Assembly: GCF_040712315.1 (NCBI RefSeq)
Contig: NC_134013.1
Location: 89,534,001-89,598,000, forward strand
Origin: Castanea sativa
Taxonomy: Eukaryota > Streptophyta > Magnoliopsida > Fagales > Fagaceae
Length of the DNA stretch: 64,000 nucleotides
Direction: 5' to 3'
The notes under the pieces are model-generated. The model was not told where the DNA came from. It saw only the letters and a program-made list of their open reading frames with translations, and ran no database searches. The first letter of the stretch is position 1; each line of letters opens with the position of its first letter. The position numbers and the translations under genes are program-made. Below, piece after piece: positions 1 through 9,384 of this stretch.

Positions 1-763
1 TTGGAAATAGTTTTTGGTTTCAGTTTATTTTAAGTTATTTAACATGTTTTTTGCTTTAGAAAATAGAAAATAACTTTTGAAAACTAAAAATTGGGGGGAA
101 AAAAAAAGTTACCAAATATACCTCAAGATTTTGTAAATTTTCAAAAGAGAAAGAGATGTACGCTTGCTTTTGTTATCAAAACCCGGCCAAAATGGCCTTC
201 TATCACTGTTTATAGAAATATATATATATATATATATATATAAATATACCACTGTTTCGAAAATATGTAAGAATCTACCATTTTTTTAGTACTTGAGTTT
301 AGGGAAATCGTGTTCTAAATAGCACTTAAGTTCCATGAACTTGAATTCTTTGAATAAATAGTCTTTAAAATAGCCAAATTTTTTTTTGATGGAACTCGAG
401 TCCATTTTTGCCCATGAAAACCCTAGTTTTGTCTTAATAAAACTAATAATAAAAACCTATGCTATTGTACATTTCTATCCCTATCTTCTTTCACTCCTAG
501 TTGAATTCAAAACCAACCCAAAAAAAAAGGGTGTTTCAACAAATATAAAACCGTAGATACGTAAATTAGAAAGGGAAAATCCTTCGGTTTAATTTTAAGA
601 AGTGATAGTGAAGTTGGGGATTACCATGGATTGGGTCTAATGAGTAATTAGGTAATCTACCATAATCAGTCCCCAAAAAGACAAATTTTTCTGTCAGAAA
701 TATGAATCCCAACGTGGAATTAGGATGAGTTTTTGCATTAATACTCGAATGGTACTACTCATC
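1..763. repeat. Segmental duplication, copy 1 (partner at 21012-23012)
   Basis: Non-coding DNA that aligns base by base with 21012-23012, starting at the shared opening TTGGAAATAGTTTTTGG and ending near ACTACTCATCA. The partner carries an extra ~1.1-kb solo LTR that is absent here, so this copy shows the empty site (TTTAATTTTAAGAAG near 590). Homology already exists at base 1, so the duplication probably starts upstream of the window. A (TA)n run lies near 217-242. No gene is visible. Confidence 0.8.
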
Positions 764-765
764 AC

Positions 766-1070
766 AATCTAACGCGACAACAAGTGGACAGATTTAATGT
801 GTTTGTAGCATTGTTAGCATGATAAATAGACAGAACGCTGAAAATGAATCCTTTCATAATGTCAGTTGCGGTTCCAGTGAAAGTAATGTTGCGCAAATCA
901 CAATCTAATGCGACAACAAGTAGACAAATTTATTGTGTTTGTAGCATTGTTAGAATGAAAAATAAATAGAATGACGAAATTGAATCCTTTCTAATGCGAC
1001 AACAAGTAGGCAAATTTATTGTGTTTGTAGCATTGTTAGAATGAAAAATAGACCGAACGACGAAATTGAA
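766..1070. repeat. Three imperfect tandem units of ~85-130 bp
   Basis: The block reading approximately TCTAATGCGACAACAAGTA, then a TTTATTGTGTTTGTAGCATTG core, then GACGAAATTGAAT occurs three times, starting near 766, 904 and 990. Units 2 and 3 are nearly identical and unit 1 is more diverged. No coding meaning is seen. Confidence 0.75.
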
Positions 1071-1756
1071 TTATTTCAAATATTTTCTAGGCCAAAATTG
1101 CAACTTTTTTTAAACACAAGGCACAAAAATCTAACTTACACCAAATTTCAGACACCAAAATACAAATCTACTTTCTTTGTCCAAGACCCAGTTCTCCCAG
1201 CAGACAAACTGAAATCTTTTTAAAACCCAATTTTACTTTTAACGCATACAATACTTTTCTCGGTAACCAAACGTAAGTTAGCTAAGCAAACATGAAATGC
1301 AAAGCAGCATTCATCTACAAACCCAGCATAAATTATAGTAAAAAATTTCAAAAACTCAAATTATATAACGAATGAAAAAGTAGAGATCTGAGAGACGAAC
1401 CTGAAAGGAATTGTAGAGAAAAGGAAGCCAAGAATAGAAAGAAACGCAGGGATCTGCTGCGTTTCGAAACTTTATTCATCTCTGTGTGTGTTTGAAAAGA
1501 TCACCATTTTTTGTTGTTGGTTTTAAATGAAATAATCGGAATTTGGACCCATGTTTTTCAAAAGTATCTCTTTCGTCCCACGTGGTACTTGTCTTCTTAT
1601 GACTCACGTTTCATTCTGCTTAGAACGGTTCGGTATTTATTTTCAAGTGAATTGGGCGGATTTAACTTTTAAAGTATACTCTCTAAAAAGAAAATTGAGT
1701 TGGATAACAGCTTAAACTTTTTTTAACCGTCAAGACTTGACCCAACTCTTGTGTGC

Positions 1757-1796
<40 letters not shown>

Positions 1797-2263
1797 GATT
1801 TGATGCTTTTCTTATATATTTGTATTGTAAGCATATATAGTAACGCGAGTATGATTAAATTTTTTTTTAGAGAAAAAGTTAGAAAATACTCATATCATAA
1901 CACGTGTACTTTAATTTATGATAAAGTGGACACTTTCTATGATTTATTTTAGTAGTTTATATTTTTGTTGCAAATTCTTCAATAATATATAGGATTTAGA
2001 GGAAATATTTTTTAAGTTTATTTGTAAATGATAAAATAAATTTTGAAGTTTAGTATACAACGTATAATTAAAGCTAACCCGACTAACTTGCTCAATCTGC
2101 CAAGTTGAAATTGTCCAAATTTTCTACTAACTTGTTATTTTGTAGTTTGGTAGGTTGATCGTAGTTTAGAATTTTCCAAACCTATCAATGGTAGATTGGT
2201 GAAATTTTTTTCTTTAACCCAACCGAATCTGACATGAGTATACCCCTATATTATTATTATTAT

Positions 2264-2295
<32 letters not shown>

Positions 2296-3196
2296 TTTGG
2301 ATAGAACCTATATTCACATATTTTTTGATTGATAGAACCTATTATTGATGTACAATAAACGACAAAGTTTGGTTAAAAATGCCTAATGTTAATAATTTAT
2401 GCTACCTGGACAAAAACTTGTGTATCATGGACTGTCGTCATAATGTCATTCAATGTTTATGAAAAACAAATCCATTCCTATTAAAAAAAAAAAAAAAAAA
2501 ATCCATTTTTGGGCTTAGTAATATTATTGCCCATTGGGCCTTTGGGACAGACCTTGGCTCTCAAGGCTTCATGGGCTAATTTTAATAAAACAAACTTTAG
2601 GGTTTTTGCAATTTAAGATGAAGTAGCCCTTTTTATTTTGGAATTAGATTATAGTATCAATAGGGTAAAAAATTGCAAATACCAATTTGGACTAAAAAAA
2701 AAAGAAGGAAATTTGTCCAAAAAGTATTAAGGTTGCTCCTTCCGTCCTTCGTGATTTTGTAGAAAATGAAGTCATGGAAAAAAAGGGAAGAAATTTTGTC
2801 CAAAGAGTGCTATGCTTACTAGTTACTACTTCGGACTCTCATAATTCCTGAAATAGGGAGAACAAACATGGATCTTATTTTTGTGTTTTATATTATATTA
2901 GACATTCGACCAATGTCATTCTAAAAAGAAAGTTGAATATGTCACAAGAATTTATTTATATGAGCTTCTTAATTTCTATTCCTTATTCGTAAAATTATGA
3001 CAACTTTTTATAGGTGGTCATAATATCACCCTTTTTGAACAATATTCTTATTCATACATACTTTTAATATTGATGATTATATATTGTATTGTGACATCTG
3101 GGTAGCAACTCTTCACGTATTCATGCAAATGCCAATTGAACCATTTCAAGTTTAGAAGGCTTTTGTTAAAAATTTTCTTATTAATTATGTTATAAT
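1071..3196. other. Gene-free AT-rich interval with microsatellites
   Basis: I see no supportable gene. The interval contains a (TA)n run at about 1758-1792, an (ATT)n run at about 2250-2292 and an A-tract at about 2480. Open frames here are short and lie in low-complexity DNA. The stretch 1380-1500 is less AT-rich and could be the edge of a gene's untranslated region, but nothing decides this. Confidence 0.5.
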
Positions 3197-3807
3197 TACA
3201 ACTCTTTGGGAAATTCGTAACTACAATAAAGTGACCTTACTTTAACATAATAATAATAATAATAAAAAATCTGTGTGCTTTACTTAAGAATTGAATCAAC
3301 ACTTTTTCTTCATTCAAAAGTCATACGTAGTAACTTGATCGAGTTGATTTTGTCCATTGGCCTCAATATAAAAGTCTCATCATAATTTCAAAGAAATTTT
3401 CTTATCCATGTTGTGTTGAGTCTTTTTGATTCGGATTACTGTCTCAGACTATGTCAACAATCTATTTTCATTGAGGGTCACTATATACTTAGGTGGTGTT
3501 ATGTTACAACTCTTTGGGAAATTTGTAACTACAATAAAGTGACCTTACTTTAACATAATAATAATAATAATAAAAAATCTGTCTGCTTTACTTAAGAATT
3601 GAATCAACACTTTTTCTTCATTTAAAAGTCATACGTATTAACTTGATCAAGTTGATTTTATCCATTGGCCTCAATATAAAAGTCTCATCATAATTTGAAA
3701 GAAATTTTCTTTTCCATGTTGTGTTGAGTCTTTTTGACTCGGATTACTGTCTTAGACTATGACAACAATCTATTTTCATTGAGGGTCACTATATACTTAG
3801 GTGGCGT
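3197..3807. repeat. Direct tandem duplication, 307-bp period (two units)
   Basis: Unit 1 (3197-3503) and unit 2 (3504-3807) both open with TTACAACTCTTTGGGAAAT, contain an (ATA)n tract and end in ACTATATACTTAGGTGG. They differ only by scattered substitutions. No gene is visible. The second unit runs directly into a MITE. Confidence 0.85.
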
Positions 3808-4123
3808 TTGGATCCAACTTATTGTGCGTTTGCGATTTGTACATCACGTTTCCTTCTTTTTTCTTTTTTTTTTCTTCGGCTATTGCATGCGTCAGGGGGG
3901 ACAATTTTTACTGTTCATGCTACTGTTCATGAACAGTAGCTGTATATTGTTGACTTTTTAGGCCTTTCATCACATCAGTGGGTCTCGTGCACTGTTCACG
4001 GGATCCACAAATTTCACTTTTCAACAACTTTTTCATTAAAAATGGGTCCCACGACACTATTTACACATTTAAAAATTATTTTGCTATAGTGTTTTCAGCA
4101 ATAAGTTCTATCAAAACGGACCA
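3803..4123. mobile_element. MITE, 'TTTGGAT / CACTATTTACACATT' family, copy 1
   Basis: A non-coding element with imperfect terminal inverted repeats. The left end GGCGTTTGGATCCAACTTA pairs with the reverse complement of the right end ...TTCTATCAAAACGGACC. The inner blocks GTGCACTGTTCACGGGA and CTATTTACACATTTAAAAA recur in the copies at 14205 and 47439. An internal hairpin centres on GTTCATGAACAG near 3926-3945. A hAT-like origin is inferred from the 8-bp target duplication of the 47439 copy. Confidence 0.65.
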
Positions 4124-5248
4124 ATGTGGTTATTATGAGTGTTTTTGGATGAACCTAATATTTTTAATGTGGATAACCATGAACACTTTCTTATCAATTA
4201 GTGCATCTAAAAGTCAGCTTCATTAGAAATGCTTCACCAAAACTTTCATGACTAAACGTGATAAGGAAAAGAAAATAAAGGGTTAAATTTCTTTTTTTCA
4301 AGTCATTAATTCTCAATTAAAAAAAAAAAAAACCCAAATTTTAGGATCCATAGCAAGTAGCCATTCAGAACCAATACAATCAAATTTAGAAGCTAAAGAA
4401 TTAAATATAATTTTACACCAAATTATATGGGTCTTTGTGTTCTCAGCATTGATTTTTTGGTTAAGGCAAATCAAAAAATTATGATCCTTTTTTAATGCAT
4501 TGTTGATGAGCATTTGAATCTTCAACATCACTACGTTAAATATATGCATTCTAGTGCAGCCAAAGTTGCCACAGACCCATGGGAAATAAAATGTTCAAAG
4601 GCAGACCCATTGTTGCTGGACTTGTTGACAAAGAGTTGGAATGGATCCATTCAACGAGTGGTAATGTGAAGGAACTTTAACAATTCAGAGGTGTACCCAA
4701 TTTCCTGCCAAAAAAAAAAGAAAAAAAGAAAAAGAAAAAAGCAAAGGGGCATTCATGCAAGCTGTGTATAGAGATTCTTGTTATTATAGCAAATGGGTCA
4801 TACAGTATCAAGACTAAAAACCCTTGAACATAAAACTTCACACGTTGGAACACTATTATATAACTACACAGCCAAAGAAAGAATATGATTCTTGGAGAAG
4901 AAGGTATGGCTTGAATAGTTTTAAGACTTAGGAGGAAGATCAAAGAAGAGGGACTGTATGCCCCAAAGGATTGCATAAGACTTTTCCTTTGTTTTTTCTT
5001 TACTCAAAATTGATGGCCTAATAATATGCACACATCAATGCCTCTAAAGCCGATATGAAACAGAACAAAATAAATTTGCTGTTTTTTCAGTAGTTTTTCT
5101 ACTCACTGATGTAGCGAAGTGCAAATTTAAGATCCCCACTAGCAATAAAGGAAGGGACAATCCTGTAACTGTAATTAACACAAAGGTGTCATTGCCCCCA
5201 CCAATTGAATTGTCAATGGTTTCTATTTTAATTTATTTAATTTACTTT
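4124..5248. other. Gene-free interval
   Basis: No supportable gene or RNA. The two minus-strand frames here (4313-4549 and 4677-4976) are hydrophobic, poly-F-rich readings of A-tracts with no recognisable domain. I see nothing else. Confidence 0.5.
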
Positions 5249-5337
5249 GATTTAATTTATTTTTATTATTGGTTCATCCATCCTTAAATGTTCATTTGAA
5301 GCATTGCACACTGATGAGCATGCAACTATACAAGGCC
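5249..5337. repeat. Left part of a duplicated block (partner 8255-8340)
   Basis: The stretch TTTGATTTAATTTATTTTTATTATTGG and the following bases match 8255 onward. The homology stops at the hAT insertion (5338-6823) and resumes at 6832-7085, so the two halves were one block before the transposon entered. Confidence 0.7.
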
Positions 5338-6032
5338 CGGGGACGGACCCAGGTGGGGGCCTAAGGGGGCCCGAGCCCCCACTGGGCCCAAAAAAAAAAA
5401 ATTAGTAGCTTAAATTTTTCAAAAAAAAAAAAAAAAGCTTGGGGCCCCTTAGTTTTTTGCTTAGGCCCCCCTCAAGAATTCCAAGCCCAGCTGGCCAGCC
5501 CAGGAGGCAAGAGCCCATTACCCATGTAAAAAAAAAAAAAAAAACTCAGCAGTAAACCTAACGGAGAAACTAGAGAGTGAAAGAGGAACTGAGGAAGGAA
5601 ACAAAAAAGAAAGGAAACAGAGAGATAGTGAAGCGAGACAAAGAGATAGAGAGGTAAGGCGAGACAGAGAGATAGAGAGATAGAGAGGCAAGGTGAGACA
5701 GAGAGATAGTGAGCCACTGAGCTGAGATCTCGACGCGACGTGAGAATCTCGCCTAGTATGGCAGTACCCAAGTCGACGCCGGCGCGCCATCATCACTTGA
5801 GCCCTCAACTATCGCCGCCGCCACCGGTTGCTCGAGCCTTCACACTGTTTGGGAATCAACTGTTTTAACAGGTATTTAATCTATGATCCTTTCCTTTAAG
5901 AATCAAAACCTAATAAAATATTTGTGAATCAACTGTTTTAACAATCTGTGCTTGTAATGGTGCCTTGTGGAGTGTTTGTGGAATCACACTAGTGTTTTTT
6001 TTTTTTGGCTTTTTGACTCTTATTGAGTCTTG

Positions 6033-6038
<6 letters not shown>

Positions 6039-6124
<86 letters not shown>
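6039..6124. repeat. (GA)n microsatellite, ~86 bp
   Basis: Uninterrupted GA dinucleotides inside the hAT-type element. The minus-strand reading gives a Ser-Leu repeat that should not be taken as a protein. Confidence 0.95.
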
Positions 6125-6131
<7 letters not shown>

Positions 6132-6590
6132 AGATTACTCAGATAAGGATTAGAGAATATTTTTTTGACTGTTTGTTTGTGCTTTGTTGACCAGGGATAG
6201 ACCAAAAAAAAAAAAGAAGTGAAGTTAGGAATTTTTTTTTTTTTTAGTAGTGCTGTGCAGAATAAATTTAGAGTGTCGGTAGTGCTGTAGTGGGATTGGT
6301 TTAGTGGGTCAATGTCAAAAAGATGGAGACAACACAAAGTCAAAGATAAATAAAGGCAGACCAAAGATAAAAAGAAAAAAACAAATCATATAATATAGAA
6401 AATTGTCACACAAATTTTTATGATTCTTATTTTATTTGTAAATCATGAAAAAATCAACTACAATACTTGATTTTTTTCAAAAGAAAAGATTCAAATTCTT
6501 CCGAAGTCAACGTGAGATTGCCAACAACTAATGTTGCTATTCCAATTCTAGAAAATGTGGATGTTCCAATTTTATAAAGAGTCCGATTAA

Positions 6591-6730
6591 TGTGTGCCCT
6601 TAGGGCACACATTAAGCCATTCATTTTTGGAAATTTTTTTATCGAGAATTGAAAAAGTTTTACAGTTTTTTCAATTCCCGAACTTTTTCAAAAAATGGTA
6701 TACTATTGTGTGCCCTAAGGGCACACATTA
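6591..6730. mobile_element. Small MITE with GTGTGCCC/GGGCACAC ends
   Basis: The palindromic junction GTGTGCCCTTAGGGCACAC occurs at both ends (6593-6611 and about 6708-6726), enclosing ~100 bp with an internal near-palindrome of the type GAAAAAGTTT...CAATTC. The same units are arrayed at 17991-18432. Too short to code for anything. Confidence 0.6.
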
Positions 6731-6831
6731 GTAAAATCCTTTTAGAAAATATCAATTTCCCAATTCCGGAAAATGTTTCGCTTATCTCCGGTCTCCCAGC
6801 TTGAAATCCTGAGTCCGTCCTTGACAAGGCC

Positions 6832-7085
6832 TTAGTAAAAAGGTAAACATTAACATAAAAATTGTTAAAAAACTTTGCGATCCTGGCAAAAAGACACTAC
6901 TTCTCAAAAAAAAAAAAAAGAGCTAAAAGACACTATATATACTATAAGCCACTTAACTTAAAATTGCTCATACTTCAAACAAGTCATTAGACAACACTTA
7001 TTTGGACAATTTTTTTTTTTTTTAAAGAACAAATCAATTTATATAGATTAAATTGTTTTTATTTCAAAGGTATCTATTTTCAACT
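6832..7085. repeat. Right part of the duplicated block (partner 8341-8570)
   Basis: AAAAGGTAAACATTAACAT, CACTTAACTTAAAATTGCTC and ATTAAATTGTTTTTATTTC align in order with the 8341-8570 copy. No coding content. Confidence 0.7.
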
Positions 7086-7245
7086 GTGTCATTTTTGGGT
7101 GTCTATCAGCACTTTTTTGACAAAAAAGTGATGGTAAGACTTAATTGAACTAAGTTAAAACTTATAGTACTGAATTGAATGAAGATAAAGTTGAAGGACT
7201 TGATTGAATTTTAGACAAAGATAGAGTGAGTAATTTGTAATTTTC

Positions 7246-7247
7246 AG

Positions 7248-7301
<54 letters not shown>
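7246..7301. repeat. (TA)n microsatellite
   Basis: About 56 bp of alternating TA directly before the unrecognised reading frame at 7303-7578. Confidence 0.95.
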
Positions 7302-7302
<1 letters not shown>

Positions 7303-7304
<2 letters not shown>

Positions 7305-7578
7305 AACCATTAAACCAATCCACACTGGGCAACCCATCCATGGTCCATGTTTGTTCAGAAGTAACACAATAAGCATAATAAAAAGCCAATCGTTTTGCTA
7401 TTAAAAGATTTGTCTTAGTGATCCATTGTATGGCTTGAAATGCATATTTCTCACCACTTGCTTCTCCGACAACATGTTCAAATGGCCGCAAGAGTGGATT
7501 GGTTGATAGTCCTTCCTTCAAGAGGGACTCATGGAATCCCTCCATTTCAACATCAGTCACCCCATAGGATTTTGTCAA
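7303..7578 (-). pseudogene. Unrecognised exon-like open frame, ~91 codons
   Basis: The minus-strand frame has a protein-like mixed composition (for example EGFHESLLKEGL, ...FEHVVGEASGEKYAFQAI..., ...MDGLPSVDWFNG) and ends at TAA. There is no ATG start: upstream is a TAG preceded by a CACTAG sequence that could be a splice acceptor, and a neighbouring frame just upstream (ALAMLIDKILWG) also looks coding, which suggests a frameshift. I do not recognise the family. It is most likely a 3'-terminal exon or a decayed gene fragment, cut on the other side by the (TA)n run. A chance frame cannot be excluded. Confidence 0.3.
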
Positions 7579-8254
7579 TAAGCATTGCTAGTGCATGAGA
7601 AAGAATAGTAGAACTGGCGTTTAATTCTAGGAAGAAGTTAGTTTTAACTATTTTATTTCATTGACAAGAAATAAATAATTTTTTTATTTAAAAATGATAT
7701 ATCTGCCAGTTTATTATATATGAATGTTACCAACCCAAATAACTTAAATTGATGAGATGGGAAGTGCTCAATTAGATTAGGAAAGTTAGTCAATAATTAG
7801 TTACGATTGGATAAGCAAGGTGAGTTTTATTTTTTAAATTTGATAGTTAAAATGGGGAAGATGAATTTGAATCTTGAATGTATCCATCGAAAATATCAAG
7901 AGGTGCCAAATTGAGCTATAAAACTTTTGACAAAACAAGAATGAGTTTTTTTTTTTTTTGACCAAACAAGACAAGAGTGAGTTAATTAGTAGTCTAGCAT
8001 ACTAATTACATTTATCACATACGTATGTCTTATAAATGTGATATTAGTATGAACGTATGAAAAATTATTGAGCTAATAGTTTTGAGTCATATGGGTCAAT
8101 TTGAATAGAGCTAATCATCTAAGAACCAAATAAGGCATTGGGAGTCTAAGTTTGACCAATATTTTGTCTTTTCATAATTGAACAATAGGATGATTTGACT
8201 CCATATACTCATATATGACTTGTTTATCACACCTTGTAAACAATTATGTTCTTT
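7579..8254. other. Gene-free interval
   Basis: AT-rich with no recognisable gene, repeat family or RNA. Confidence 0.5.
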
Positions 8255-8570
8255 GATTTAATTTATTTTTATTATTGGTTAATCCATCCTTTAAGGTTCA
8301 TTTGAAACTTATTGAACTCTTTCGAGCATGTAAGGACTTTGTGAAAAGGTAAATGGTAATATAAAAAATAAATTTGAAACCTTGTGACCCTAGCCAAAAG
8401 ACGCTACGTAAACTATAAGCTACTTAACTTAATTAAATTGCTCATACTTCCAGCACTCACAATTCTTAGACAACACTTATTTGAACAAAAAAAAAAAAAA
8501 AAAAAAAAATTTAAGAACAGATCAATTTATAGATTAAATTGTTTTTATTTCAAAGGTATCTAATTGCCCA
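8255..8570. repeat. Duplicated block, uninterrupted copy (partner 5249-5337 plus 6832-7085)
   Basis: Collinear with the two half-blocks flanking the hAT-type insertion, and therefore the empty-site version. It ends ~90 bp upstream of the Cys-rich gene and includes an A-tract at about 8488-8509. Confidence 0.7.
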
Positions 8571-8574
8571 ATTG

Positions 8575-8582
8575 TATATAAG
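8575..8582 (+). promoter_or_regulatory. TATA box for the Cys-rich gene
   Basis: TATATAAG lies 78-85 bp upstream of the ATG at 8660. With a usual ~30-bp spacing, transcription would start near 8605 and give a ~55-nt leader. Inferred from sequence only. Confidence 0.5.
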
Positions 8583-8659
8583 GTACAAGAGTTGAAGCCT
8601 TAATTATCAATTTCAATATAACTTCAAAATAAGAATATTTTATAAGTGAGAGAAAATCA

Positions 8660-9109
8660 ATGGATAGAAAACTTATAAGAGAAACTTTTTTGGGGATGAT
8701 GGTGTTGGTTATCCTCATTCTAATTGAAGTGCAAGCTACCGATCATACCTCTACGTCTTTCTACCTCTCTTCAGTTCCGATTCCATTTTCTCATCTCTCG
8801 AAACTTGATTTTACTAATCTGGATTTGCGTAATTGCATTGACAAACAACATGAACTTTGTGTGAAGAAAAGCGGTATAGAATATGGAAATTGTCTTACCC
8901 CAGGTTTTCGAATATGCTTGGAGCTGCCAAAAAGTCAATTCGACCCAGAATATTATGACACTACAGAGTGCTTGCATTTTTGCAGGAGAGCATTAATAGA
9001 AAAAGATGTCTACCATCTTGGAGTTTGTTTGTTAGATTGTCACAAAAGGAATGCTAAGAAGCACTCCCAGATTTGGTATGTTGTCCCTAAGTACCTCTCT
9101 CTTTTATGA
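8660..9109 (+). CDS. Secreted cysteine-rich protein with a Cx3C-x14-Cx3C helical-hairpin motif
   Basis: A 149-residue frame. Residues 1-26 form a classic signal peptide (basic start, hydrophobic core LGMMVLVILILI, small residues before TD), so the product is probably secreted. The mature part has eight cysteines at 59, 67, 78, 86, 104, 108, 123 and 127, giving Cx7C-x10-Cx7C followed by Cx3C-x14-Cx3C. The second half fits the spacing of plant alpha-hairpinins (C-x3-C ... C-x3-C). The first half is a symmetric pair that I cannot assign, so thionin-like or hairpinin-like is only an inference. The stop codon is formed at the junction of a SINE insertion. Without the SINE the frame would run two codons further. 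An alternative is a splice donor at GGTATGTT (about 9075), which would add an unseen exon. Confidence 0.6.
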   Translation: MDRKLIRETFLGMMVLVILILIEVQATDHTSTSFYLSSVPIPFSHLSKLDFTNLDLRNCIDKQHELCVKKSGIEYGNCLTPGFRICLELPKSQFDPEYYDTTECLHFCRRALIEKDVYHLGVCLLDCHKRNAKKHSQIWYVVPKYLSLL

Positions 9110-9260
9110 ATTTTTTTGATACAAGATAACATTTATACTCTAGTCTAATATAAGTGTAAATGTGTGTGAAATTTTCTCCTGGAAACTTGAACTCCGATCC
9201 TACACCCCACAAACATTTATACTTGTAGAGTGACCACCGTACCAAGGGTTCGCGGTGGTT
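9109..9260 (-). mobile_element. tRNA-derived SINE at the end of the Cys-rich gene
   Basis: A 152-bp insertion flanked by a perfect 9-bp duplication TCTTTTATG (9100-9108 and 9261-9269). Read on the minus strand it starts with a tRNA-like head, with box-A-like CTTGGTACGGTGGTCA and box-B-like AGTTCAAGTTTC, and ends in an A-run (the T-run at 9111-9117 on the plus strand). A related copy lies at 19036-19200. Its first plus-strand base completes the stop codon of the preceding gene. Confidence 0.8.
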
Positions 9261-9290
9261 TCTTTTATGGATTTGAATGCACACATCCAT

Positions 9291-9384
9291 GAACCTATAC
9301 ATAAGCAATCAACATTTGTTGAACCTATACATAAGCAATCAATACATTTGTTGAACCTATACATAAGCAATCAATACATTTGTT
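9291..9384. repeat. 32-bp tandem repeat, three copies
   Basis: Units of GAACCTATACATAAGCAATC plus AATACATTTGTT start at 9291, 9321 and 9353. The first is 2 bp shorter. Confidence 0.9.

Larger units (their letters stand above)
5338..6823. mobile_element. Non-autonomous hAT-type DNA transposon
   Basis: A 1,486-bp insertion bounded by an exact 8-bp target duplication ACAAGGCC (5330-5337 and 6824-6831), the size expected of hAT elements. The terminal inverted repeats are imperfect: left CGGGGACGGACCCAGG, right (reverse complement) CAAGGACGGACTCAGG. The inside has no transposase. It holds A-tracts, a GC-richer stretch (about 5700-5870) resembling an untranslated leader, an 86-bp (GA)n run and a smaller GGGCACAC-ended MITE. 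The duplicated block at 8255-8570 lacks the insertion, which supports the boundaries. Confidence 0.8.

Noticed and set aside
5472..5808. Two overlapping minus-strand frames rich in Ser and Leu
   Set aside because: GA/CT-rich DNA inside the hAT-type element. No domain, and both overlap in different frames.
6020..6364. 114-codon minus-strand frame, mostly Ser-Leu repeats
   Set aside because: It is the translation of the (GA)n microsatellite inside a hAT-type element.
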